Part shown: in pieces, positions 21,151 to 32,300 of the stretch
Layout of the letters: each line of letters starts with the position of its first letter
Position numbering within the stretch: the first letter of the stretch is position 1
NCBI GenBank assembly: GCA_021234155.1
Contig: JAJEKV010000014.1
Span: forward strand, 5,781,563-5,845,562
From: Isoetes taiwanensis
Lineage: Eukaryota > Streptophyta > Lycopodiopsida > Isoetales > Isoetaceae
DNA length: 64,000 nt
Direction: 5' to 3'
Notes under the pieces: model-generated
Database searches by the model: none
Told to the model about the DNA's origin: nothing
The model's input: the letters and a program-made list of their open reading frames with translations, nothing else
Program-made: the position numbers and the translations under genes

Positions 21151-23407
21151 GTCTCATATTTGCCATACTCTTAAGTCCAGTCTCCCCTTTATTCTATTCT
21201 ATTCTATTCCTTTATTAAATCTGAGATTTGCAACACTCCTAAGTTTTGCACTTCAGAAACAAGTCAGATGTGCACATGGAGTATTTCACAACACCACAAT
21301 AACATTATCTCCTTGCAAATGATAAGTGTTCATTTTGATTGGCACGTCTGTATTTCCTTGATGTGGTTTTAACCAATGTTATAGACGCTATATAGTTTTC
21401 ATCCCTCAATATTATAGATGCTACATGGTTTTCATCCCCCAATACGAGTGTATTATATTAAAAAGCATCTTGGTATATTCCACATGTAATATGGCCAAAT
21501 GCATCTCACACACATTTTAAATTCGAGGCATAGAAAAACCAAATGAAAAAGGCCAAAGCTCATTTTCCTTATAAGAAACCTGCCATGCAGCGCTATGCTT
21601 TTGTGGAAGAGGCCTTTATACATTGCTATATGCATATATTCTAGAAATGAACACGTTTTCTATGAAAGCCCCAAATTCATATCAATAGATGCCATAATGT
21701 AAAATCTTGCAGCAAGGATGGCACAAATGCAAAGACTCAATTTGCTTCCTCCTTTTTTGAATCTTTCAGGCCCTTTGCTTCATTTGGGATGATAGAGTTT
21801 GCCAAGGTCTTCTAATAATGTAAGATGGCTAAACGTCTATTGTAGAAAATCAGTTTGGTGTCTTTATAGTTGCAAGTTATAACTAGATGAAATAATATCT
21901 CCCAACATACCGAAACTCGCGGTTTCTATGTTAGGGATGTGATGCATATATTGGTTCTGCTCTTTGAATGCTGCAAATAGGGAATATTGTAACAACACTG
22001 TCTACGAGTAGCGTCATATGCCGATAATATAACGTGCAGATAATATAACGGGACTGTTAAAACAGCAATATGGTCATGGCCATCACATGACTCCGTGCAT
22101 CTAATTGAATCTGAAGAACACATCTTTTATCATGTATGTTACAAAAAATGCCATGAAGCAACATGGACTTCCATAATTGTTACTAGGATGTTGCAAAATG
22201 AATTGGTTTGAATTTGAAAGAGAAGAAATGCTTTGTGTTTGGCCGTGGCTAATTTTACTACCCTTCGGAAATGGTGACAAAGTATTGAAAATTTGCATGT
22301 TAACTACCATCGTTACAGTCCACTATAGGCAAGCCATATAATACAAATTATGGCGTATCGTATGCTATGCAAAGAAAGTACGGTATTCTATCTAGATGCA
22401 GGACCATTTGAAAAACAACAAAGAGGAAATAATGTATCCTCATGATGATCCAACAAGAATATATCATCATGTTCATATTAGGTTTTGATAGTTTTGAGAA
22501 CCTCCTCCTACAGTTTTGAAAACCTCCTCCTTGATCAGGCTCAAATTTATTTTTGTACAATTGCACAATTTTGAGAACCTTCTTAATTTGGTATGCAAAT
22601 TTTCTAAGGACATGCACTAATGAAAAATGCCAATAATTTCACATAACACAAGCTAGCTACTGCATATAAATATGAAGGTATGCATGGATGGCATCATCCT
22701 AATCCCATGATGCACATTTGCAGATTGCCTCAATATATTCTTCATCAATATTGTCCCTTTCCAGATTTAACAAGGTATTATGTATGCCTACAACAAATGC
22801 TTGGCTACAATAGAATTGTAGTTAGCCTCAGGAAAATATAAAAGTAGAGGGCATCTATGTGTACAAAACTGCATCTCTTAATACATGACAACTTTAACCT
22901 TTATATGCTAAAAAATTCAACTTGAACGACGTCAATATCTAATTGGTCTAATTGGTTTCGTTCTGTGTAGCATCATCTAATCAATCCAACCAAAATTCCT
23001 CGAATTAGCTTATGTTTGTACTTATGACTGGCAATGCCAGACGCCTCCTACTAGATGTCAAGATTTGAGATGCTCATTATATTATTAGAGAAGCAAGTTC
23101 AAGGTAATTAGTTTCCTTTCTCTATCAAACATGTCTTCTAGGTCGTTATATTACATCTCGACCACCTTTCGAACTGCACTTTAACATTCCACATTGGCAA
23201 TTCCATTACACCATATTTAGTAATGTCTTGCTAGATTGCATATTTTCTCAACAATTCCACCTGATTTTGAAGCAAAATGTTTATGGTGATGAATCCGTCT
23301 CTTAATTAACGTTTCACATAAACATTTGAAGGCTTTGCGTTACAGCATTGCTAGGCAAGATGTTTGTTCCAGCAAACTTTACAATAAAAGGATGCAACAT
23401 CCAACTC

Positions 23408-23458
23408 TTGAGACTGTTAAATACTTGAGACTGTTAAATACTTGAGACTGTTAAATAC
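23408..23458 (+). repeat. 17-bp tandem repeat, three copies
   Basis: 'ttgagactgttaaatac' three times in a row. Confidence 0.95.
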
Positions 23459-23993
23459 AGGTTGTGTGCCTCTGAATGTGCTTTTTTCAATGTTAGAAAA
23501 CTGAAAGCTTTGATTTTATCGAGTGATAGTACCTATATTTGTTGGAGCAAAAAACTCTTGCGCCATGCTTGCCCTAAATTCATAAGGCTAGCAAGAATAT
23601 TTTATATGATCAAGCCTTGCATAAAAAATGATTACATCTTTGAAAAATTTACAAGAAGTTTGCCCATGCTACCTTTTCTACATTCTCACGTTGATGCTTC
23701 GATGCATGGATTACACAACACAAAGTTCTAAGCATACTATCACAAGCCTTTGTTAAACATTGTCTAACACACAACATACTGATCCATCTTCCTTCTTCCA
23801 TTTTATGTCAAATTCGGAAGGTGTTCTACAAATGTTTGGAGCTTCATAGATACCTACAATAGAATTGCATTCATGCCGAACAACATCGCATGCCACACAG
23901 TCGGTATGAAGTTCCACACACACTCGACATTCATATGAAAAGCCAAATGTTCTAGCCAACAATGAAATATGCACCCCTTCAAGTTGTTACTAG

Positions 23994-24010
23994 GCCCGGC
24001 AATGCCGGGC
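23994..24010. repeat. Short GC-rich palindrome
   Basis: gcccggc-aat-gccgggc, a 7-bp perfect stem in A/T-rich DNA, between 'tactag' and 'actagt'. A related but imperfect 'ctggcaatgccag' occurs at about 23,027. Possibly the end of a small transposon. Confidence 0.6.
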
Positions 24011-25301
24011 ACCATAACTAGTGCATGGTTAAGTTTCATATTGTAACATCTTGTCATAAGTTCTACACTAGTTGTTGAAACTTTTTTTATAAGAAGTTGT
24101 ATACTTTATATGCTTGATAAAATGCTCCGCAATATCGTTGTTGCGGTATCACCGAGCAGATTGTTGAATTCTTATTCTACAGTATTGAACGGCCTCAATG
24201 CAATGTTTCTAAATGGTAAATCTGTAGCTGAAGAAAAAGTATACAACTTCAATATGCACCACATGCCTGTGCCAGCAAGAGTTCCAGTTGTCTTGCTAGA
24301 AGTTATTCTAGTACCATGGTTTGAAGTGCCTTATTTGGAAAAAAGATGAGTACTATTTGCAAGTACCACGTTCTTATTCTCTGACCGACAGAGGATGTAC
24401 ATGATTTTTGCTCGAACTCATCTGAATTCTCCACTTTGCAGGCACAGATAAAGCATCTCCATTGGGAGGATGTAGAAGTAAACATCCAACACCACCAACA
24501 CTTCCTACCTATCAACCACTCCAGCCATCTCATGCACAGGATCTTGACTTGGGGATATCTAGAAATGAGCTTCTGAGAGGAAGTGCATACTGGCATGGTT
24601 GTTGCAACATGGCATACGACATAGGGTTCATTGTATTCAGATCCCAACCAATTGCCATTCTTATTTGTGTGCTGCCAATGCTAGAGAAGCCATCATATGA
24701 GATGCATTGCATATGCTAAAATGTCACAACTTCATGACCTCATGAGGCATAAAAAAGAGGCCTTTTATTTATTTTTTCCCTGGGCAGCAGATCTGTAGCC
24801 ATGTTGGAGCACTTGGAATGGTGCTAGGCAGATTTGCATCACGACTTACAAATTTTTGGACTCCTTGCAGGCCGGCTTCTTGTTCCAAACTTGTTTTCCT
24901 TCTCAAATGTGTATTTCAAGGAGAGTGCTTGCCTTTAAGAATGATGCAGGAAAGGTGTCGACTCCGATAAAAGCTTTGATGATTTTTCTAGGTAGACATA
25001 GGGTTTAGGTTAGTGGTTTCCATAGTTAAGACAGCTTTGGCTCCAAGTGTTGGATTGCCATAGTTTTAGAAGCTCTGCTTAGCATAATAGATTTGCCTAA
25101 AATAGGATACTGCCATCGCAAGGAAAGTATGGAGTTCTATTTATATGCAAAGAACACTTTTTGATCCGGTAATGTTGTTTGCATTCTAAAATGAGGAGTG
25201 AAAGGAGATGGGTATGGACTACACGTTGTTTCGTCTTTGCCATGCATCTTGCCTCAAATAAGGATTTTGTATTCGCACATATTCGGTGCTACGATGGAGG
25301 A

Positions 25302-25420
25302 AACCGCATTGGGGAGGGGGTTTCCTGAAATAAACCCCCTGGCGGCCGCCCGCGAGCGGCGACAGCCGCGAGCGGTGCCGCCAGGGGTTTATTTCAGGAA
25401 ACCCCCGAGCCAATGCGGTT
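25302..25420. mobile_element. 119-bp foldback (MITE-like) hairpin
   Basis: Left arm 'aaccgcattggggaggggg', then 'tttcctgaaataaacccc' and 'ctggcgg'. The right arm is its reverse complement with three or four mismatches or indels, ending 'ccaatgcggtt'. The arms are about 43 bp. The loop of about 33 bp is GC-rich and itself contains two copies of 'cgcgagcgg'. No target-site duplication is certain. Its origin as a MITE is inference. Confidence 0.8.
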
Positions 25421-25719
25421 ACGCCACGTATGTCCATAAGGACGAAATTTTTACTACGTGGGAAAAAAAGAAGGAAAAATTTTGGTTCTCTTCCGGCAGC
25501 GACAGAGTGAGCTTTGCAAACTTGCTTGCTTGTGACAGATTCGGTTGCAAGCTTGCTTGCTTGTGACAGATTCGGTGATTTCTTTTGTTTTGTGACAGAT
25601 TTTGTGCGGAACTATTGTGGCGGAGCTATGGCAGAGGAAGCCCTGTTTGCCATGAAACAATAGTATAGCGAAGCTATGGCATCTTGAAAACACAATTAAT
25701 GGAGGTTTAAACACAGTCC

Positions 25720-25822
25720 GACCTCCATAGCCAGAGCTTTGCAAAGCGGAACCTCCATAGCCGACCTCCATAGCCAGAGCTTTCCAAAGCGAAACCTCCA
25801 TAGCCGACCTCCATAGCCAGAA
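25720..25822 (+). repeat. 43-bp tandem repeat
   Basis: Unit 'gacctccatagccagagctt' plus 'tgcaaagcggaacctccatag' starts at 25,720, 25,763 and 25,806 (third partial). Related 'gagct' words continue to 25,890. The preceding 25,520-25,610 has three copies of 'tgtgacagattcggt'. Confidence 0.88.
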
Positions 25823-26401
25823 CAGTATTGAAATCAGAAAACCTTCTAGAGGTTTCTTGGCGGAGCTCTGGTGGCGCCGCCTGAGCTCCGAGTAGGTTGT
25901 TTACTGTTTTGAACAAAAGCATAAAAAACCAGAAATTTCGTCCTTGTGGACGTTTACGATTTCCCCTTTCTTGCATGATAGCAGATCTGGTCAATATATG
26001 CAGATTTGTTCTCTCAAAGGTCAATAAGAAAGCAACGGGTTTCACTCTGCCATGTTCTTGCTCTGTATCTTGATTTGGATTATCTGTGATGCATTCCACA
26101 AAAAATGCATGGCTACATTTGGGTAATAACATAATTCTGTTCCTCTTCTTAAAACTCTCAGAGACACACAGAGCATTTAGACATCTTTTATTATGCTCTC
26201 ACCTTTTTTAAATCTATCCACTAAAGTTTGTTCAATTAGACTCTGCGACAGTCCTCAAAATACTGGAATGTATCCATCGCCAAATTTTGCTACATCTAGC
26301 TTTATTAGGATTTGTTATGGCTATGGTTGTGTTGGCAGATAGTGTTATTTTTGTTGTCGGCCCAAATTTCCTATCCGAAAAAAAAAAATTGAAACTTTTT
26401 G

Positions 26402-27884
26402 TGTGACGTTCCAGCACAGTATACGGTCCCAGGACGTATACTGTACTGCCTCGTCACGCGTACACGCCGTCCCAATCGACGTGTACGTCGACGTGTACCC
26501 AAGCAAGGGCGCCCTAGGGGGCAACTTGCAAGGGTGCGCGCACTAGCAATGTGCGCACTTTTAGACCTTTAACCCATTAAAGGTAGACCAAGGGTCATGG
26601 AAACCCTAAACCTAACTGATAGCCTACATAAGGCACCAAACCCTAACTTTCCCTTTTCGCCGTTCCAAGCTCCGATTCGCGCGCCCAAGGAGTCAATTCC
26701 AACTCCCACAATCTGCCCGTGCACCCCAGCTTGTCAGATCGTCCTTCAGACCACATCTTAGAGACACGGACGCCTTCGGATCGAGAGGAGTGAACCAGGG
26801 ATCAGGTATTTGGTCGATCGAATAGCATAAACCTCACTCCAGCCTTCGAATCAGTAGGTTTAGCCTATTAAATCACCACTAGCAGCCAAGTAGATCCCGA
26901 GATTGACCTAACTAAAGAACCTAACTCTATGAGATAGATTAGTTCTTTATTATTTATTATGTTGATATGATGGACGGATGGATTCTGTGAACTCATTGTA
27001 TTGGGAAGGGGGGGTAGAGACTTAAAGCTTAGTAGATGATGCTCCTAGTTAGTCCCTCTTAGTGCATTACTAGATTTCGGCCTGTGCACAAGAACCCCAC
27101 CTGGTTGTGGGTGAAGGGGCGGACCGGCTTAGAATGAGGTTAGGTGTTCGACCCTTGACCGATCCCTCGGTGTGTAAGGCCCCCTTTGGGGATCAGGAGT
27201 GACTAGGTCTAATGGCTTGCCACCGAGTGTGGGTAAGGCATGGGCTCGACACCCGTGGGGTGGAGTTCACCTTCAGTGGGTTAAGTCGAATAAGGGCGGT
27301 GGCCCTCTAGTCACCTGGGGTCAGCATGTAGATCTCGGAGGGAGTGATCCCTACCGCCCCATCGGGACTGGGGAGATGTAACCGGGAATAGCCCCTTTGG
27401 CTATGCACCCCGTGGGCTTCTGATCGAGTCCTAACACTTTTCAACCTACTCTGCAAAGTGTGCACAGGAGGGGCGGATGGAGTGGACAACCCAAAGCCAT
27501 GTTCTTATGCCAGCCCAATCCATTGTCATGATTCATGTCTTGACCAACGGGGAGACCCAAGCTAGTCGGGTCCTTCCCCGAGTCCGAGCCTTGGGTAGGA
27601 ACTTCCATGTATTGTGCTGATCTTTGTCTATGCAGATGTTGATGTGCCACCACCCGAGGTGGATATATGATGTTATGTTCTTGGCGTGTATGTTTACGCT
27701 TCCGCAGCCTAGGTAGGCCACGAGGGAGGCGGGGTAAAATGACCCCTTCACTCTTCCCACTTTGTGGACTCTAGGCGGTCACGGTGATATGTGGAGGGCC
27801 CCAGATCAGTGTGGGAGCTGGTGCGGGGGATGAACTCCTGTTTGTATATGGTGCGGGCATCGTATACGAGTAGGGGACGTCACA
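26402..27884 (+). repeat. 5' LTR of the H3-like retrotransposon
   Basis: 1,483 bp, matching 36,070-37,535 over its length. It begins TGTGACGTTC and ends GGGGACGTCACA. It should contain the promoter; no unmistakable TATA box was chosen. Confidence 0.95.
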
Positions 27885-27885
27885 G

Positions 27886-27903
27886 TGGTATCAGAGCAAT
27901 GTT
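27886..27903 (+). other. Primer binding site (initiator Met tRNA)
   Basis: 'tggtatcagagc' is the reverse complement of the 3' end of plant initiator methionine tRNA, one base after the 5' LTR. This is the standard primer site of plant LTR retrotransposons. Confidence 0.92.
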
Positions 27904-28084
27904 CTTGGAGACCAAGAGCAAAGCACTGACCATGCTCCCAGTAGTACTAACTTGATAGGATCCTCAAACCTCGAAAAGTGGAAAAATGTTTTCTCATTTT
28001 TAGTTTGTGCTAAGCTAGTAACAGTTAAGTGAATTAGAACTTAATAAGTGAATTAAGACTAAAAATAATAAGTGAATTAAGACT

Positions 28085-28294
28085 AAAAAGAATGAGCCAA
28101 AATCTTTTCAGGCAAGGTGAACCTTTTCAGGCAAGGTGGTCTCACAGCTCGCGCCTGGTCAAAGATAAAAAGAATGAGCCAAAACCTTTTCAGGCAAGGT
28201 CGTCTCACAGCTCGCGCCTGGTCAAAGAACTGCACTTTAGTTTGTGAGCAGGGCGCAAGCTGTGAGTTTTTGAGCAGGGCGCAAGCTGTGAGAC
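28085..28294 (+). repeat. Repeat block and stem-loop 1 upstream of the H3-like ORF
   Basis: 'ccttttcaggcaaggt' occurs three times (28,092-28,137 twice, 28,184-28,200). 'gtctcacagctcgcgcctgg' occurs at 28,139 and 28,202. Its partner 'gagcagggcgcaagctgtga' occurs at 28,247 and 28,272. Arm and partner are about 22-bp imperfect reverse complements, so 28,202-28,294 can form a stem-loop with alternative closing strands. Confidence 0.85.
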
Positions 28295-28423
28295 ATTGAT
28301 CCAAAACCTCTTGAAAAGTCATAAAATTTAAAAAAGTAACTTGGTGATTCGAATTTTAGCCTAGAAATTAGCTACATTAGTCTAGTTTTTTTCAATCTAT
28401 TCTAACCTCATCTTAAAAGGATT

Positions 28424-28505
28424 CCCGCGGTAGCGAGAATTGAACCTCCCACCCACAGGGTTGAACCCCTCTAAACCCCCCCGGTGCCAACCACTGAGGG
28501 CGGGC
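28424..28505 (-). other. tRNA-like sequence, antisense to the H3-like ORF
   Basis: On the minus strand: 5' CCCGC, 'CTCAGTGGTTGGCACC' (A-box-like), an intervening G-rich segment, 'GAGGTTCAATTCTCGC' (B-box-like), and 3' GCGGG that can pair with the 5' end. Stems are imperfect and there is no clear anticodon arm, so it is a tRNA-derived SINE head or tRNA relic rather than a working tRNA gene. It lies about 150 bp before the H3-like start codon. Confidence 0.4.
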
Positions 28506-28651
28506 ATCGTTTGTGTTTGAATTATAATTCTTAATTAGATTTAAGCTTTAATAATGTTAGATAATATTAATGGCTAAGCCTTAGACTTAGAACCAAGACC
28601 CTTAAGCTAGATAGAGACAGCATCTTGATAGACACCAGGGCTCCGATCGAC

Positions 28652-28900
28652 ATGATGCGCACCAAACAGACCGCTCGACTTTCTCGACAAGGCGAAACAG
28701 CCAGAGGCCAAGGAGACCGAAGGAAACAAGAAGAGGAGAGGGCAGAACGAGAGCGGGAGGCCAAGGTTCAAGAAGCAGCAGAGCAGAAGCTGGTCCAACA
28801 TTTTGAAGACTCAACAGCCTGCACTGTTCATGCGAAGCGAGTAACCCTCATGAGGAAGGACATGCAATTAGCTAATTTAACTAAGGGAGATCCCCAGTAG
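28652..28900 (+). CDS. Histone H3-like ORF inside the LTR retrotransposon
   Basis: 82 codons, ATG at 28,652 (a second ATG follows at 28,655), TAG at 28,898. Aligned without gaps to the H3 tail, the start reads MMRTKQTARLSRQGETARGQ. Identities are at R2, T3, K4, Q5, T6, A7, R8, S10, G13, R17 and Q19; A1 is Met, K9 is Leu, K14 is Glu, K18 is Gly. The C-terminal ~44 residues align without gaps to H3 about 92-135: 'VQEAAEQKLVQHFED' against the end of helix alpha2, then 'CTVHAKRVTLMRKDMQLA' against loop 2 and helix alpha3. H3 residues about 21-91 (alphaN, alpha1, loop 1, early alpha2) are replaced by a short Arg/Glu-rich segment. The frame is open upstream to a TAA at 28,568 but without another ATG. 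It occupies the gag position, about 770 bp after the 5' LTR. It is not a normal histone gene. Possible role: mimic of the H3 tail; this is inference. Resemblance is strong, function unknown. Confidence 0.85.
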   Translation: MMRTKQTARLSRQGETARGQGDRRKQEEERAEREREAKVQEAAEQKLVQHFEDSTACTVHAKRVTLMRKDMQLANLTKGDPQ

Positions 28901-29046
28901 ATATGTTGTAAATAATCAATACTTTTGTTAATACATGATAATTTTGAGTAGTTTATGTATCAAATCTTGCTTAAATTAGGACGAGTTAGCAAGTAGTAGT
29001 TTTTATTTTAGTAAAATAGGATATTCTCAGACCAAAAAAGTGTGAT

Positions 29047-29113
29047 GTCTCACAGCTCGCGCCTTGTCAAGAAACTAAAGTTTAGTTTTTGAACGAGGCG
29101 CAACCTGTGAGAC
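29047..29113 (+). repeat. Stem-loop 2 downstream of the H3-like ORF
   Basis: 'gtctcacagctcgcgccttg' … 'aactaaagtttagtt' … 'cgaggcgcaacctgtgagac'. The outer arms pair over about 20 bp with a few mismatches, and the inner 'aactaaa/tttagtt' pairs as well, giving a nearly continuous 67-nt hairpin. Confidence 0.88.
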
Positions 29114-29260
29114 CTTCATACCTAGACCATGTCCAAACTAGACCAAAACACCTCCAAATTGACCAAGTAAGGGGTCCATTCTGCCTAACTCGAGGAGACT
29201 AGCATGAATAGACCCTTAGATCACCCAAATTGGACAAGTTTAACCCAATTTACAGCCAAT

Positions 29261-29327
29261 GTCTCACAGCTCGCGCCTGGTCAAAGAACTAAACTTTAGT
29301 TTTTGAGCAGGGCGCAACCTGTGAGAC
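29261..29327 (+). repeat. Stem-loop 3
   Basis: The same hairpin as stem-loop 2, 67 nt, with arms 'gtctcacagctcgcgcctgg' and 'gagcagggcgcaacctgtga', and the same inner 'aactaaa/tttagtt' pairing. Confidence 0.88.
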
Positions 29328-29329
29328 CT

Positions 29330-32300
29330 CCAAACTTTGAACTTCCATAACTTGAGCTACAGAGCTCCAAATCGCCTGAAAATTGTTGCAATAGGACCAT
29401 TAGACAGCCTAGAATCCATTTATGACCTCAAATTAGGCTAGAAATGTCAAACCCCAGCTCAAAATGACCAAAATTGCTCAAACCCTTGAATTGTTTTTCC
29501 AAACTGTGGTTTGTTTGTGAATAGAAGCATACCCCATTAGTAGCTCGCAAGTATTGCTCTCAGCTCGAAGCTGATGCCTTACTCCTAGATAGAAGTGCCC
29601 AAGAACGCCCCTTTGTTATAGTCATCTAGACCTCAGCGTACCAACCCAAGTCCAACTGTTGGTACATCACCTCGGGTCATGCCAAAAGCATAAACCTTAA
29701 CCTAATTCTGTGTCCTCCTAATAGAGTTTGACTTATATAGCCGCCACATTGACACTCCCTATTGCCAGGATACCTAGAAAGGAGCTAGAGTCTAGAGCTG
29801 CCCAAGTCACCTCATGTGTAGAGATTGGACTCCCCTAAACCAACTTTGCTAGGACCTTAGAGTATGCCTCAAACATCATGGAGGTCTTGCAAAACAACCC
29901 TCATGTCATGCCATACCACACATCCTAATGTCCATTGACTTGGAGATTATAGATATGTCTTCAGTAATGCTGCTCAAGCCATCTTGTTTGCATATAGAGC
30001 CAAAAATGTTGTAGGAGAGCCCTTCAAGTAGGCCCTTAGAATCTAGAATATACGAGCGTTGCTTCGAAGTACAGGACCAGAGCCACAGACGAGCTAGAGG
30101 CGCAACTTCTTGAAGACATCGAGGTCCCAGCCGATGTACAGACAGATAAGGAGAGGAGACCCAAAAGGCAGAGCCAAGAGAGGGAAGCACAACGACAAAC
30201 ACCTCAACCGACAAACGAGTAGAACGGGACACCACCAGCCTATCATCAATCTTCATCAAATGGGAAGAATAATTGGTAACCAACGGCATCAAGAATTTTC
30301 TAGATGTCAACCTCCCGGCTACCACGTCCACGAGCTCACATCAGGAAGAGGATCTCGACGCCTTCACCAACTCGACGCCCACGAGTTTCAAATGGGAGAA
30401 TGCAAAGCAGCAAAATACATGTGCACGAACACGTTAGACATCGATCTTGGCGTTAGCATCCACGAGCTAGGGCCGAGGGCATAATCTTCCGTCGAGGAGA
30501 GAAGTCATGGCGACGAGGCGTATAGGAACCGGAGAGAAGACCACCCGACCTTGCAGCCCGGCAGCTCAAGCGAATGTCGCGCGCCAACAAAAGGAGCGAC
30601 CAAGCTAGGCAACCACAAGCACCTAAGGCTGACCAGGACGAGCTTCCAGCTCCCTTGCACCAGCAGGAGAACTTTCATCGGTTCCAAAAAGTAAGAGACC
30701 ATGAGGAGGAGGAGACGACCTAGCCAGCAGATACAAATCACGCAAAGGCGACTAGAAGGAGCCATGGTAGGGGCAATGGAGAAGACCACACTTCCAGGCA
30801 CAGGAGAGGCACCTCGGAATGAAGCAAAGCCCAAGCAACAGGAGTCGCACTCAGAAATCCAACCTGCGGAGGAATGCCAATGCACGCCTCACAGACCACG
30901 ATCTTAGAGCTTGAAGATATTCAAGGATGCCCAACTGCAACAGCTAGGTGATCTTACTCAAGCGATCAACGGCACCGCACATCGGCAACCCTGCAACGAA
31001 ACACTGCATGTAGGGACGTTGAGCGGTCACCGCATTCCTCACGACGAATATACACATTAAAGAGGAGCATCTTTCTCAAGGGATCACATCGACGAACACT
31101 CTTCGCAACTGGCGTGACGAGCTCGGATCAGACATAAAGCTCAACAATAGTAGCGGCATCTCAAAGGAATCCTGGAGTCAACCAGAACAAAGAAGATGCA
31201 GCAAAACCAAAGGGTCAAACGCGATAGGAGGAGGGGAAACCCTAAAGGACTATAAACAATTAAGTAGATCTTCGTAGTTGTTTTGAAAAAGTGGATGAAT
31301 TAAAATCCCAATGTAAATGCGTATATGTCTATTGTATATCTCGGGTGCTCACAGATATAGTGGAGAAACATGAGTTTAAAGTCATGTTTTACGGATTTAG
31401 CGCTTAGATCAGGAAGCTCCTTCACTTCGACTACCAAAGGAGGAAGCAAGGAAGCACAACTATAGCCCAAGATCAAAATGGAAGAGCAAGTACGAGAGAG
31501 AAACGACCAGAGCCCAAGCAAACCTTCGACTCCAAACACTTCGGGAAGTGCCCTCAAATAGAACACTGCTCGTCCACCCAATGTCAGAATAAGAGACAAC
31601 ACCGGTCATGTCAAGATCATCAGTGCGGCACCAGGACATCGTCAGGGCGCAACACTACATCTTGTGGCAGTGGCAACATTTGATGAACTTATGACACGAG
31701 TGGCCTCAACAATAGAAGGAGGAAAGACCCGACATCAACGAGCCAACTAAGAAGGCAACATCTCAACGGCCATAATTCCACCTTGTGGTAATATAGGGTG
31801 ATGCGCCATGACACAGGTATTAGATGGAGAGGCACTTACGAAAGGCACCGCGACGAGGAGATATGCCTTCAACAACCAAGTGATGGCTTCGTCAGATACT
31901 CCTACCAGTAATTAGAAGAGAAGAAGCCGATCATATCTCCGACATGTGGGACATCAAACGCCCAAGGTAGAAGCATTTGACACCTTAACGACAAGGATAG
32001 CAACTGAAGCACCTTCGGCAAAAAAGAGAGTTCAAGATAATAGCAAGGCTATTCAACAACAAGAGTATACCTAAGGAAGGTACTTCTTCAACTCAAGGGT
32101 CAAGCTGCGCAGATATAAGGATCCATCATCCCGACGATATAGCCAGCAGGGAGGAGAGCCATGATGCTTTACTTGACAGAGAGACCGACATGCATAGAGG
32201 GACAAAGGTCAGGAACTGAAAGCCGGAGAAGTACTAGCAACCGACTTCTTCCACGAGCTCCCTAAAGGCAACAGGAGGATCAAAACTGACAAGCACAATC

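Larger units (their letters stand above)
21151..25300. other. Intergenic, no recognised gene
   Basis: Mostly A/T-rich. It holds a second TTCTA-type run near 21,190-21,215 and small repeats noted separately. Frames of 60-114 codons on both strands have no recognisable pattern. Confidence 0.45.

Noticed and set aside
28424-28505. Functional tRNA gene
   Set aside because: Stems are imperfect and no anticodon arm can be drawn with confidence; kept only as tRNA-like.
28652-28900. H3-like ORF as an ordinary host histone H3 gene or pseudogene
   Set aside because: It lies at a fixed position inside a complete LTR element, keeps an open frame, and lacks the central fold while both ends align without gaps. 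A simple processed H3 pseudogene would show scattered decay across the whole length.
29906-31602. Minus-strand ORFs of 100-141 codons in the retrotransposon interior
   Set aside because: Antisense to the element, hydrophobic/Ser-rich composition, no motif; likely shadows of purine-rich sense sequence.
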